From F1-60-MAGs027 sp044344715 (GTDB lineage Bacteria; Actinomycetota; Acidimicrobiia; Acidimicrobiales; Ilumatobacteraceae), in NCBI GenBank assembly GCA_044344715.1, contig JBIJCI010000001.1, positions 62,001 to 126,000 on the forward strand: a DNA stretch of 64,000 nucleotides, read 5' to 3'. The position numbers and the translations under genes were made by a program. Below, piece after piece: positions 52,801 through 62,335 of this stretch (position 1 is the stretch's first letter; the number at the start of each line of letters is the position of its first letter). Under the pieces are notes generated by a model. That model saw only the letters and a list, made by a program, of their open reading frames with translations, was not told the origin of the DNA and searched no databases.

Positions 52801-53515
52801 CGAGGGTGTCGGCACCCTTCAGCACCGGCACCACGAGCGTGCGCTGACCAGAGCCCTTGTCGACGTCGACGGCGAGGCCGACGTTGACGTTGGTGTGACG
52901 CTGCAACTGCGGTTTCCCGTCGGCATCGGCAACGAACACGTTCTTCATGTTCGGAACGGCGTCGACGATCGCCCGAACGACCGCGTAGCCGATGATGTGC
53001 GTGAAACTCACCTTGGACTGACCCGTACGCGACCGGTAGCCGTTGATCACCCGACGGTTGACCTCGAGCAGTTTGGCCGGCATCTGCCGGACACTGGTGG
53101 CGGTGGGGACGGTGAGGCTGCGATCCATGTTCGCCGCGATGGCCGCACCGACACCGCGGATCGGTTCGGGATCGCCCGGCGGCGTCAACACGGCCGGCTG
53201 TGGAGCGGGCGCCTCCGGAGTGGGGGTGATTCCGGCCGGACGCCGCGTCTGAAGCGTGTCGTCGACACCACGCGCTGCGCCGTTGCCGTTGGTCGCGGCA
53301 CCGCGCGTCGGCTGCGGCACGTCAGCCGTCACCCGGGCTGCACGGGCCGGCGGGATGCTGCTCGGCGTGAAGTCACTGAAGAAGTCGCGCCACTCCGCGC
53401 CGACCGAGGACGGATTGTCGCGGTACCGCTCGTACATCTCCTCGACGAGCCAGGAGTTGGTACCGAAATCGTCGCCAGATGCCGCACCGGGGGGCGTGTT
53501 CGTGGGCGAACTCAC
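49820..53515 (-). CDS. kgd: Multifunctional 2-oxoglutarate metabolism enzyme Kgd
   Basis: Actinobacterial fusion of an E2-type succinyltransferase domain and a full E1 2-oxoglutarate dehydrogenase, 1231 aa, feeding the TCA cycle. The N-terminal tail FGTNSWLVEEMYERYRDNP is followed by a low-complexity linker. The acyltransferase domain (about 135-345) has its catalytic His in TYDHRIIQGAESG. The E1 part shows GMAHRGRLNVLANVVGK, HGDAAFAGQG and HVNGDDPEACVRVAKMA for thiamine diphosphate. The lipoyl domain is missing, as in Mycobacterium Kgd, so a separate E2 supplies it. GTG 53515 lies 6 nt after TACGAT. Confidence 0.95.
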   Translation of the reverse strand: MSSPTNTPPGAASGDDFGTNSWLVEEMYERYRDNPSSVGAEWRDFFSDFTPSSIPPARAARVTADVPQPTRGAATNGNGAARGVDDTLQTRRPAGITPTPEAPAPQPAVLTPPGDPEPIRGVGAAIAANMDRSLTVPTATSVRQMPAKLLEVNRRVINGYRSRTGQSKVSFTHIIGYAVVRAIVDAVPNMKNVFVADADGKPQLQRHTNVNVGLAVDVDKGSGQRTLVVPVLKGADTLDFMGFVRAYDEIIRKVRTNKLTVDDFQGANVSLTNPGTIGTNQSVPRLMVGQGVIVGVGSIDYPAEFQGSDERTLVQLGVSKVVTITSTYDHRIIQGAESGLFLKYVNELLLGEHGFYEHLFRSVGVPYEAVKWRTDTNDLEGVDMQAHKQMQVATLIRVHRVRGHLIADLDPLRWKQPRMPRELDPITYGLTIWDLDRQFATGGVGGVQRSTLGELLGVLRDAYCRTIGIEYMHIQHTDEQRWVQERVEGSGANDFEPDPMVILERLNAAEAFERFLATKYVGTKRFGLEGAESAIPILDMILNLSADHGLDGAVIGMAHRGRLNVLANVVGKSLEHLFGEFEGHVDPHAVQGSGDVKYHLGANGKFQARSGSLLPVELASNPSHLETVDPIVLGTVRAMQDQIEPAGAYSVLPLLVHGDAAFAGQGVVAECLAMSDTSGYRVGGTIHLIINNQIGFTTSPEYARSSQYCSDIAKSVGAPIFHVNGDDPEACVRVAKMAFEYRQTFHKDVVIDMVCYRRHGHNEGDDPSYTQPLMYKAIAERGSVRKLYLEALVKRGVVTVEEAEKVLADYQAKLQSALDETRAHAREVTKVPPPPKPVGVLPHVPTGVDRAVLDRVFAGLNTYPDGFTVHPKLLRQFEGRAESYERDGEVDWATAEALAFGSLVLEGTPVRLAGEDCRRGTFSQRHAVLVDNVNEAKYAPIANLGSATGRFWVYDSLLSEYAALGFEYGYSHANPAALVMWEAQFGDFVNGAQIIIDQYLVAAEDKWGQHNGLVLLLPHGMEGQGPEHSSARLERFLQLCAEDNIQVAYPTTARQYFHLLRRQVRRDVRKPLVVMTPKQPLRMKESRSPVGELTTGSYEEVLDDPFVTDPAAVRRVVLCSGKVAWDAMNERTKRAAPVAVVRIEQLYPFPEARISEVLARYPNAREVLWLQEEPENMGAWNFVEHRIWRLKDRGYDLRHAARVESGSPATGSKAVHDQELADLMNATFAAW

Positions 53516-53527
53516 GCCCCCATCGTA
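53516..53527 (-). promoter_or_regulatory. Leaderless promoter of kgd
   Basis: TACGAT (53527-53522, minus) is followed by GGGGGC and then GTG 53515. No other ribosome site fits. The 75-bp gap to the upstream gene holds nothing else I can support. Confidence 0.6.
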
Positions 53528-53590
53528 CTTATCCGAACGACGCCATCCCGACGGGTGGCGTTGTCAAGGTGTTGCCCGTCGAGCTCACGC

Positions 53591-54349
53591 TCAGGCGAAC
53601 ATGAACTCCGACAGCAGCCACAGCACGAGCCACAGGACGCCGCTCGTAATCAGCGCGTTCTTGTGCGACTCGTAGGGCCAGAGGAGCTTGTTGCCGGCGG
53701 CGGATCCGCCCAACTTGCCGAGGGCGTTCAACTGCAGGAGCGCGCCGATCACGACCGCGATGATCACGTACGTGAGGGCACTGGAGCTCGTGGCGTTGCC
53801 GAAGCTCTCGCCGTAGAAGTGGGCGGTGCCGACCATGAACCACAGCATCGAGACGGAGAAGATCAGGTTCTGGCGCGACGCGAGGAGGGCGCGCCGTCCG
53901 GCCGCAGGGGCATCGGGGTTGGCCTCGCCTCCACCCAACACGTTCACAGCGTTGGCCAGCACGACCTTCTGGTTCTTCCAAATGATCATCCAGACGTTCG
54001 CCGCCATGGTGAGCCCGTAGAGCATGCCGACGGTGATGGCTGCGTTCTTGGCGTTCATCGAGTTCGCGCCGTCCCAGTTGAGGAAGTTGTCGTAGTACGT
54101 GGGCTGGCCGGTGATGAGGATGCCGGTGCCGAGCGTGGCAATCGCCGCCCAGCGGAACCACCACAGCGCGCGGCGAGCCAACTTGTCGATCGTGATGTTG
54201 CGGGCCTTGGCCTCGTCACCGTACGAAGCGAGGGCAGGAACCTGCACCAGGTTGAAGTAGTAGAGCAGGCCGATCCATGCGATACCGACGAGCACGTGCA
54301 GGTAGCGCACGAAGAAGTTGAGGAAGTAATCGCCAGAGAACAGTTCCAT
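53591..54349 (-). CDS. Urate oxidase N-terminal-like (PuuD-type) membrane protein
   Basis: 252 aa from ATG 54349 with a good ribosome site (GGAGG). It has about seven helices: FFVRYLHVLVGIAWIGLLYY at the start carries the family signature, followed by RALWWFRWAAIATLGTGIL, VGMLYGLTMAANVWMIIW and the C-terminal LWLVLWLLSEFMFA. Conserved His and Trp residues in the helices may bind haem, as proposed for the family. Unlike PuuD it has no cytochrome c domain and no urate genes nearby, so urate oxidation is not supported. It may be an electron-transfer membrane protein. Confidence 0.75.
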   Translation of the reverse strand: MELFSGDYFLNFFVRYLHVLVGIAWIGLLYYFNLVQVPALASYGDEAKARNITIDKLARRALWWFRWAAIATLGTGILITGQPTYYDNFLNWDGANSMNAKNAAITVGMLYGLTMAANVWMIIWKNQKVVLANAVNVLGGGEANPDAPAAGRRALLASRQNLIFSVSMLWFMVGTAHFYGESFGNATSSSALTYVIIAVVIGALLQLNALGKLGGSAAGNKLLWPYESHKNALITSGVLWLVLWLLSEFMFA

Positions 54350-54434
54350 CGTTGGACCTCCGATTGGTGGTGTTGGCACCGAGCGACGAACATCGCTCGC
54401 CCATAGAACGTAGCGGAAAGTAGGTTGTACGGCG

Positions 54435-56110
<1,676 letters not shown>

Positions 56111-56114
<4 letters not shown>

Positions 56115-56434
56115 GCAACTCCACGGCGGTTCGTGTAATCCGTGCGGTCTGCATCCTCTGCTTCGTCGGCGGCATCGTCACCATGATCGTCGCCTCGATC
56201 GCCGACAACCGGATCGGCATCGTGTTGACGGCGGGCCTCGTCGGTGCGGTCGCGGCCATCGTTCTGTTGGCGGTGAGCACGGTCACGGCCCAACGACGCC
56301 TCGTCGAGTTCGACGAGGCGGACGCCGAAATCCTCGAGCACGGGATACGACGACTCACCGGGGCGGGAGTCGACGAAGCGGCCCTGCGCGATCTCGTGCG
56401 TCGCGCGATCGAACTCGGACGGCGGACGCACTGA
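56111..56434 (+). CDS. Small two-helix membrane protein
   Basis: 107 aa from ATG 56111, overlapping the ettA stop (ATGA). Two membrane helices (AVCILCFVGGIVTMIVASIA and IVLTAGLVGAVAAIVLLAVS) are separated by a short DNRIG loop. A cytoplasmic charged helical tail follows (RRLVEFDEADAEILEHGIRRL, LRDLVRRAIELGRR). Unrecognised. The overlap with ettA implies coupled translation; a shared role is not evident. Confidence 0.72.
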
Positions 56435-56459
56435 CCGCCGCGGTGGAGTGCCAGGAACG

Positions 56460-57263
56460 ATGACCGACCGACACGCGATGCAGATTCCGGCGTCGCTCGA
56501 CGATGCCGAGCTCTCGATTCGACTGGCCCGCGAGGCCGGCGAGCGGCTCAAGGAACTTCGCGACCGGATGGCGCGCGAGGATGCCTCGCCCTGGTACATG
56601 ATGGACGCCGGCGACGCACTCGCCCATCGTTTCATCGTCGACACCCTGCACCGGGTACGACCCGATGATGCGGTGCTCTCGGAAGAGGGCGCCGATGATC
56701 CGCGGCGCCTCGCTGCCGAACGGGTGTGGATCATCGATCCGCTCGACGGCACCGCCGAGTTCGGCGAGGTCGACCGTGACGACTGGGCAGTGCACATCGC
56801 ACTCTGGGAACGAAGCGCCGGCGCGAACGGGGAGCTCACTGCTGCCGCGGTGGGGCTACCCGCCCTCGACCTCGTGTTGTCGACCACCCCGGCGCCGGCA
56901 ACACCGCCGCGGGCCGACCGTACTCCGCTCATGGTGGTGTCCCGGTCACGGACGCCGGCGGTAGCCGCCGCCGTTGCCACCGAGCTCGGTTTCGACGGTG
57001 TGCGACTCGGTTCGGCCGGGGCCAAGACCATGGCCGTCGTGCTCGGGAACGTCGATGTGTACCTGCATTCGGGTGGTCAGTACCAATGGGACTCCGCCGC
57101 ACCGATTGCCGTTGCCAGGGCTGCCGGGCTGCACACCAGTCGTATCGATGGCAGCCCGCTCGTCTACAACGATCGGGACACATGGCTGCCCGACCTGCTG
57201 GTATGCCAACCGCACCTCGCCGATGACATCCTGCGGGCAGTGCGCAACTTCACAGCCTCATAG
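56460..57263 (+). CDS. Inositol monophosphatase-family phosphatase, CysQ-like
   Basis: 267 aa. Lithium-sensitive phosphatase fold: metal-site residues in VLSEEGADD, the core motif WIIDPLDGTAEFGE and the second metal Asp in QWDSAAPIAVARAAGLH. The PLDGTxEF...DWAVHIALWE sequence is like actinobacterial CysQ (3'-phosphoadenosine 5'-phosphatase) more than inositol or histidinol phosphatases. The start is ATG 56460 with AGGA upstream; GTG 56448 is possible. It lies 25 nt after the small membrane protein gene. Confidence 0.83.
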   Translation: MTDRHAMQIPASLDDAELSIRLAREAGERLKELRDRMAREDASPWYMMDAGDALAHRFIVDTLHRVRPDDAVLSEEGADDPRRLAAERVWIIDPLDGTAEFGEVDRDDWAVHIALWERSAGANGELTAAAVGLPALDLVLSTTPAPATPPRADRTPLMVVSRSRTPAVAAAVATELGFDGVRLGSAGAKTMAVVLGNVDVYLHSGGQYQWDSAAPIAVARAAGLHTSRIDGSPLVYNDRDTWLPDLLVCQPHLADDILRAVRNFTAS

Positions 57264-57309
57264 GCGACTCGGGGCGCCGCGAAGCGGATTGCATCGGCAG
57301 ACTGCGGGG

Positions 57310-58944
57310 GTGGAAAACACGGTGCCGACCACTCCGCCGACGATGGGCAATCGTGCGGTGGAATCCGATCGTTCGTGGGGTGCGTTCAGCGATGCGCCAC
57401 CGTGGGTGCTCGACAAGCAGGCGATCCGTTGGCGAGGGCTCGTCGACGGCATCCGTGTGCAGGCGCGCGAGGAACTTCCCTCGCTGATGACCGCGCCCCG
57501 CGTGCCACCGATTGCGCGCCTCGTCGTCGTGGTGTTCCGCTTCGCGGTTGCGCTCGCGCCGTGGTGGTGGCGTCGACGACGGAACGCATACGCGTCGGTC
57601 GAAGCGTCGCGGGCCGATCTCTCGCTGCGAATGCGCCGAGCAGTCGAGCGTCTCGGCTCGACGTACATCAAACTCGCCCAGATCATCTCCAGCGGCGAGG
57701 GACTCTTCCCCGCGGAGCTCGTCGAGGAGTTCAAGCGGTGCCGCGACCAGGTGCCCGCCGAGCCGTTCACCGACGTACGGGAGGTGGTGGAGCGCGATCT
57801 CGGCGCACGAATCGAGGACGTGTTCTCCTCCTTCGAGACCACTCCGATTGCCGCGGCGTCGATCGCCCAGGTGCACGCCGCGGTCCTGCGCACCGGTGAG
57901 TCGGTGGTGGTGAAGGTGCAGCGCCCGCAGGTGGGCACGCTCGTGCGCAAGGACCTCAAGGTCATGGCTTGGCTTGCACCGTTCCTCGTCGGTCGGATCA
58001 AGGTTGCCGCGCTCGCCAACCCGCCCGCACTCGTCGAGTTGTTTGCCGAGACGATCGTCGAGGAGCTCGACTTCCGACTCGAGGCGTCGAACATGCTCGA
58101 CATCGCGAGCATCCTCGCCGACCTCAAGCAGGACGGCTACGTGATTCCCCGACCCCACCCCGAACTCGTCACCCGGCGCATCATCGTGATGGAGCGACTC
58201 GCCGGCTTCAAGTTCGACGACGTGGCCGGAATGAAGGATGCCGGCATCGACACCGAAGCCGTCATCCGCACCGGCATGGTCGCGTTCATGGAGGGTGCGT
58301 TGTTGTACGGCGTGTTCCACGGCGACCTGCACGGGGGCAATCTCTTCGTCATGCGTGACGGTCGCACCGCCTTGCTCGACTTCGGCATCGTCGGTCGTCT
58401 CACCGGGCCCCGGCGGCTCGCCTTCCTGCGGCTCATGCTCTCGGCCACCACCAACGATGTGAAGGGGCAGATTGCCGCACTGCGAGACCTCGGTGCACTG
58501 CCACACGACACCGACCTCGACGCGGTGATCAAGGACCTCCGCCTCGACCAGCCGACGATCGATCCGACGACGCTCTCCGGAGAGGAACTCGTGAAGGAGG
58601 TCCAGCGGGTGGTGAAGGCACTCCTCGCCTACGGCGCCCGGATGCCCAAGGAACTGATGCTGTACGTGAAGAACATGGTGTTCCTCGACGGCGCAATCGC
58701 CCGGCTAGCCCCCGACCTCGACCTGCTCGGCGAGATCGCACAGATCTCGATGCTCTTCGCCCAACGGCACGGCGAGCGCCTCGGTCGCGAACTCGGCATC
58801 GACCATACGCAGGTCGAGATCAACCTCGACAGCGTGAAGGCCGGACTCGGCGTGACCAACGACGTGAGCCGCATGACCTACCGCGACCTGCAGAAACGCC
58901 GCGAACTCATCCAGAAGCGCATGCGCGACCACGTCGCACGCTGA
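57310..58944 (+). CDS. UbiB/ABC1/AarF-family atypical kinase
   Basis: 544 aa from GTG 57310 (6 nt after CAGACT). It is an atypical protein-kinase-like ATPase linked to isoprenoid quinone or lipid metabolism. The Ala-rich loop PIAAASIAQVHAA, the beta-3 Lys in VVVKVQRP, the catalytic loop HGDLHGGNLF and the metal motif LLDFGIVG are intact. The N-terminal KxGQ motif reads YIKLAQIISS, with Gly replaced by Ala. A C-terminal helical region of about 200 residues ends the protein; a hydrophobic stretch near residue 70 (LVVVVFRFAVALAPWWW) may anchor it. Target unknown. Confidence 0.87.
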   Translation: MENTVPTTPPTMGNRAVESDRSWGAFSDAPPWVLDKQAIRWRGLVDGIRVQAREELPSLMTAPRVPPIARLVVVVFRFAVALAPWWWRRRRNAYASVEASRADLSLRMRRAVERLGSTYIKLAQIISSGEGLFPAELVEEFKRCRDQVPAEPFTDVREVVERDLGARIEDVFSSFETTPIAAASIAQVHAAVLRTGESVVVKVQRPQVGTLVRKDLKVMAWLAPFLVGRIKVAALANPPALVELFAETIVEELDFRLEASNMLDIASILADLKQDGYVIPRPHPELVTRRIIVMERLAGFKFDDVAGMKDAGIDTEAVIRTGMVAFMEGALLYGVFHGDLHGGNLFVMRDGRTALLDFGIVGRLTGPRRLAFLRLMLSATTNDVKGQIAALRDLGALPHDTDLDAVIKDLRLDQPTIDPTTLSGEELVKEVQRVVKALLAYGARMPKELMLYVKNMVFLDGAIARLAPDLDLLGEIAQISMLFAQRHGERLGRELGIDHTQVEINLDSVKAGLGVTNDVSRMTYRDLQKRRELIQKRMRDHVAR

Positions 58945-58957
58945 ACCGGATCTTTGT

Positions 58958-58969
58958 CAGTATTGAACG
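58958..58969 (+). promoter_or_regulatory. -10 element of nucS
   Basis: CAGTAT (58958-58963) is 6 nt before ATG 58970, with no ribosome site between, consistent with a leaderless nucS mRNA. Confidence 0.5.
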
Positions 58970-59629
58970 ATGCGTCTCGTGGTGGCCCGCTGCACCGTGA
59001 ACTACGTCGGACGTCTGGAGGCGTCGCTGCCCGAGGCGGTGCGATTGATCATGGTCAAGTCGGACGGCTGCGTTGCGATACACGCCGATGGCGGTGCCTA
59101 CAAGCCGCTCAACTGGATGAACGCCCCCAACGTCGTGAAGGAATTTCCCGACCGCTGGGAGATCACCAACCCGAAGGACGAGATGCTCACGATTACGCTG
59201 CTCGAAGTGCTCAGCGACACGAGCCACGAGCTCGGTGACGACCCCGGCCTGTCGAAGGACGGGGTCGAGGCCCACCTCCAGGAGTTGCTCGCCGCGGATC
59301 CGACGTCGATCGAGGAGGGCCTCGTGCTGATCTCGCGCGAGTATCCGACGGCGATCGGACCGGTCGACCTCCTCTGTCGGGCGGCTGACGGCACCACCGT
59401 CGCCGTCGAGGTGAAGCGTCGAGGCGAGATCGACGGCGTCGAACAATTGGGCAGGTACCTCGAGTACCTGCGTGCCGACTCGTCGCTCGGAGTCCTGCGC
59501 GGCGTGTTCGTCGCACAGTCGATCAAGCCGCAGGCACGCACGCTCGCCGAGACCCGCGGGCTCGCCTGGAAGGAGGTCGATTACGACGAACTTCGTGGAC
59601 GCCGGGTCGACGAACTGAGGCTGTTCTGA
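58970..59629 (+). CDS. nucS: Mismatch-specific endonuclease NucS/EndoMS
   Basis: Cuts both strands at mismatches and is the non-canonical mismatch repair enzyme of most actinobacteria, which lack MutS/MutL. 219 aa. The N-terminal DNA-binding domain contains YVGRLEASLPEAVRLIMVKSDG and the wedge-region KPLNWMNAPN. The C-terminal RecB-like nuclease has GPVDLLCRAADGTTVAVEVKRRG with the Asp, Glu and Lys of the active site. The last residues DELRLF form a clamp-binding tail. It is followed, with a 4-nt overlap, by a GNAT gene. Confidence 0.95.
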   Translation: MRLVVARCTVNYVGRLEASLPEAVRLIMVKSDGCVAIHADGGAYKPLNWMNAPNVVKEFPDRWEITNPKDEMLTITLLEVLSDTSHELGDDPGLSKDGVEAHLQELLAADPTSIEEGLVLISREYPTAIGPVDLLCRAADGTTVAVEVKRRGEIDGVEQLGRYLEYLRADSSLGVLRGVFVAQSIKPQARTLAETRGLAWKEVDYDELRGRRVDELRLF

Positions 59630-60117
59630 ACGACGTACGGAACCTCCGCGACACCGACTTCGACGCCGTGCTGCGTATGAACAACGAGAACGATCCGGCC
59701 GTGTCCAGGCTCGAGCGCGAGGAACTGCAGTCCGACCTACTGGTGGCCAATCACGCGCTCGTGGTCGGCGGGGACGTGTGCAAGGGCTTCTGCGTCACCT
59801 TCGCGAGCGGCATCGAACGTGACCTCGGCGTCAACTATGCGTGGTTCAGCGCACGGTATCCCGACTTCGTCTACCTCGATCGCGTGGTCGTCGATGCGCC
59901 GTACCGCTCGCAACGACTGGGTGAGGCGCTCTATCGCGAGGTCGAGCGCCGCATCCTCGAGGATGGGAGGACGTCCCTGTTCACCTGCGAGGTGAACCTG
60001 CGGCCGCGCAACGACGGGTCACTGCGCTTCCACGCGCGGCTCGGCTTCGAACAGGTGGGTGAGCAGGAATCGAAGCCCGGCCTCGTGGTGGCGATGCTCG
60101 CGAAGAGGTTGCGCTAG
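59626..60117 (+). CDS. GNAT N-acetyltransferase, probable CTG start
   Basis: Acetyl-CoA-dependent acetyltransferase. The acetyl-CoA loop region VVVDAPYRSQRLGEALYREV and the late helix PRNDGSLRFHARLGFEQVGE are clear. The first ordinary start codon (GTG 59668) would remove the first strand and helix. The frame upstream reads NDVRNLRDTDFDAVLRMNNE, typical for the GNAT N-terminus, but offers no ATG, GTG or TTG. The only candidate is CTG 59626, which overlaps the nucS stop (CTGA) like the ATGA/GTGA couplings elsewhere here. That start gives 163 aa. Substrate unknown. Confidence 0.75.
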   Translation: MNDVRNLRDTDFDAVLRMNNENDPAVSRLEREELQSDLLVANHALVVGGDVCKGFCVTFASGIERDLGVNYAWFSARYPDFVYLDRVVVDAPYRSQRLGEALYREVERRILEDGRTSLFTCEVNLRPRNDGSLRFHARLGFEQVGEQESKPGLVVAMLAKRLR

Positions 60118-60145
60118 TCACCCACGGGCGCGGCCGCCGAGCCGC

Positions 60146-61069
60146 CTACTTGTTCTGTGGTTGCGGCCAACTGCCGGGACGACCGTCCATCCCCGAGTTG
60201 GGTCGGGCCGCGCCGAGCAACTCCTCGACGATCGGACCGAGACGTGTCGGGTCGTCGACCGGCGAGTGCGACGGTCCGCGTACCCAACCCTCGGCGATGG
60301 CGAAGGTGCGTCCGCTCGCCTCGAACACGCGACCCGTGACCCCCCTGCTTTCCGCCGATGCCAACCAGGTGACGATCGGTGCGATCCAGCGCGGTGACTG
60401 CGCCTCGCGCTCCTCGTCGGTGGGGGGCGTCGGCTGCAGGTTCTCGGTCATCCGGGTGAGGGCAACCGGAGCGACCGCGTTGACCGTGACGCCGTAGCGG
60501 GCCAACTCGAGCGCCGTGATCACGCTGAACGCCGCGATGCCGGCCTTCGCCGCACCGTAGTTGGCCTGTCCGATGTTTCCGTAGATGCCCGACACCGACG
60601 TCGTATTGATGATGCGACCGTCGACCGGCTTCCCTGCCTTCGACTGGTCACGCCAGTAGGCGGCTGCGAAGTGCGACGGTGCGAACGTGCCCTTCAGGTG
60701 CACCTTGATGACGGCGTCCCACTCGGCCTCGCTCATGTTCGCCATCATGCGATCGCGCAGGATGCCGGCGTTGTTCACCACGCCGTGCAGGTCTCCGAAC
60801 GTCTCGACGGCCGCCTTGATCAATCTCTCCGCACCCTCGAACGACGAGATGTCGTCGCCGTTGGAGATCGCCTTGCCACCCATCGCCTCGATCTCGGCGA
60901 CGACCTGGTTGGCCGGCGAGACGTCGCCTCCGCTTCCGTCGACGCCCGCACCGAGGTCGTTGACCACCACGTGCGCGCCGTGCCGCGCCAGGCTCAGCGC
61001 ATGCTCGCGACCGATACCCCGACCCGCACCCGTGACCACCACTACCCGTCCCTCGCACAACTTCGCCAT
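60146..61069 (-). CDS. Short-chain dehydrogenase/reductase
   Basis: 307 aa from ATG 61069, with a strong ribosome site (AAAGGAG). Cofactor loop TGAGRGIGREHALSLARHG, NNAGILRD and the catalytic Ser (TTSVSGIYGN) with YGAAK. The N-terminus RVVVVTGAGRGIGREHA and the C-terminal segment VTGRVFEASGR resemble the (3R)-hydroxyacyl-CoA dehydrogenase part of MaoC/multifunctional-enzyme-2-type SDRs in actinobacteria, so steroid or fatty-acid beta-oxidation is possible. Divergent from the FAD reductase gene with 65 bp between. Confidence 0.88.
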   Translation of the reverse strand: MAKLCEGRVVVVTGAGRGIGREHALSLARHGAHVVVNDLGAGVDGSGGDVSPANQVVAEIEAMGGKAISNGDDISSFEGAERLIKAAVETFGDLHGVVNNAGILRDRMMANMSEAEWDAVIKVHLKGTFAPSHFAAAYWRDQSKAGKPVDGRIINTTSVSGIYGNIGQANYGAAKAGIAAFSVITALELARYGVTVNAVAPVALTRMTENLQPTPPTDEEREAQSPRWIAPIVTWLASAESRGVTGRVFEASGRTFAIAEGWVRGPSHSPVDDPTRLGPIVEELLGAARPNSGMDGRPGSWPQPQNK

Positions 61070-61134
61070 GACCGTGACTCCTTTCCGGGCCTTCGCCGGA
61101 TGATTGACGCTGACGCAATCTAGCCTTTGCCCGC

Positions 61135-62325
61135 GTGATCGATCGCAGCGACGTGCTCGTGGTGGGAGCAGGACCGGCGGGTATCGCCGCAGCAATCACT
61201 GCGCACCGTGCCGGTCTCGGGGTGCGTGTCATCGACAAGGCGGAGTTTCCCCGCGACAAATGCTGCGGCGACGGCTTGACCACCGGGGCGCTGCGGCTTC
61301 TCGAGCGCCTCGGGCTACGCCCCGATTCGGTTGCCAGTTGGACGACCTGCCGCGACGTGACGCTGCGGTCCCCGTCGGGTCGCGAGGTGAACCTGCAACT
61401 GCCCGACGGCGGACAGTTTGCCGCGATCGCAACACGGTTCGATCTCGATGCAGCGCTGGTGGATCTGGCGCGACGCGAGGGAATCGAGGTCTCCGAGGGC
61501 ACGTCCTTCGGTGGCATCGAACGACGTGCCGACCTCCACCGCGTCGCCACGAGCAACGGTTCCATCGACGCGAGGGTGGTGGTCGCCGCCGACGGCATGT
61601 GGTCGGCGGTTCGAAGGGCCGTGCAGCCCGCCCGCGCCGCGTACCTCGGCGAGTGGCATGCGCTGCGGCAGTACGCCACCAACGTGACCGGCCCGGCACG
61701 TGAGCGGTTGTTCGTGTGGTTCGAACCCGAACTCCTCCCCGGCTACGCGTGGTCGTTCCCGCTCGCCGGTTCGCGAGCCAACCTCGGATTCGGCATCCTG
61801 CGCGGTGCCTCGCAGAAGGTCGGCGACATGAAGTCGCTATGGGCCGACGTGCTGGCCCGTGATCACGTTCGCTCGGCACTCGGCACCGACGCGGTGATCG
61901 ACGACAGGTTGAGTGCCTGGCCGATCCCGGCACGGGTAACCGGTTCGACACTGCACCACGGCAGCGTCCTCTTCGTCGGTGATGCGGCCTGCGCAACCGA
62001 CGTTCTGACCGGCGAGGGCATCGGTCAGGCACTGTTGTCGGGCATGTTGGCCGGCGAGGCTGCGTCACGCCCGAATCCGGGACGCTCCTACGACCGCTCC
62101 ATGCGTCGGCACTTCTTCGCCGACCACCGAATGTCGAGCGCGCTCGGGCGGATCCTCGGCAACGAGGCACTCGCCCGGGCGGCCCTGCGCGTGATCGACG
62201 GCGGCGACTGGCGGAGGGACAAGTTCGTCCGGTGGATGTTCGAGGACGAGCCTCGTGCCGCTGCGTTCACGCCCCGTCGTTGGCACCGCGGCTTCCTGTC
62301 GTCGCCCGGTGCATACGCCAGGTAA
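61135..62325 (+). CDS. Geranylgeranyl reductase-family FAD-dependent oxidoreductase
   Basis: 396-aa flavoprotein. The FAD dinucleotide loop DVLVVGAGPAGIAAAITAHR, PRDKCCGDGLTTGALRLLERLG and the second FAD motif VLFVGDAACATDVLTGEGIGQAL are the family hallmarks (geranylgeranyl reductase, menaquinone or archaeal lipid reductases). The active-site PRDKCCGDG cysteine pair is conserved. It probably saturates isoprenoid chains, such as those of menaquinone or carotenoids. It starts at GTG 61135, with TAGCCT 8 nt upstream. Its stop codon TAA is part of the next gene's -10 element. Confidence 0.87.
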   Translation: MIDRSDVLVVGAGPAGIAAAITAHRAGLGVRVIDKAEFPRDKCCGDGLTTGALRLLERLGLRPDSVASWTTCRDVTLRSPSGREVNLQLPDGGQFAAIATRFDLDAALVDLARREGIEVSEGTSFGGIERRADLHRVATSNGSIDARVVVAADGMWSAVRRAVQPARAAYLGEWHALRQYATNVTGPARERLFVWFEPELLPGYAWSFPLAGSRANLGFGILRGASQKVGDMKSLWADVLARDHVRSALGTDAVIDDRLSAWPIPARVTGSTLHHGSVLFVGDAACATDVLTGEGIGQALLSGMLAGEAASRPNPGRSYDRSMRRHFFADHRMSSALGRILGNEALARAALRVIDGGDWRRDKFVRWMFEDEPRAAAFTPRRWHRGFLSSPGAYAR

Positions 62326-62335
62326 TCTCGCCGGC
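62323..62335 (+). promoter_or_regulatory. -10 element of the nitronate monooxygenase-like gene
   Basis: TAATCT (62323-62328) is 7 nt before ATG 62336. Its TAA is at the same time the stop codon of the upstream flavoprotein gene. Confidence 0.5.

Noticed and set aside
51044..54406. Plus-strand open frame of 1120 codons
   Set aside because: Antisense to kgd and the membrane protein gene. It shows no motif, and kgd is unambiguous on the other strand.
56460..57263. Histidinol-phosphatase (HisN) or inositol monophosphatase for this gene
   Set aside because: The core DPLDGTxEF with the following DWAVHIALWE resembles CysQ more, and no histidine or inositol genes are near. Kept as CysQ-like only.
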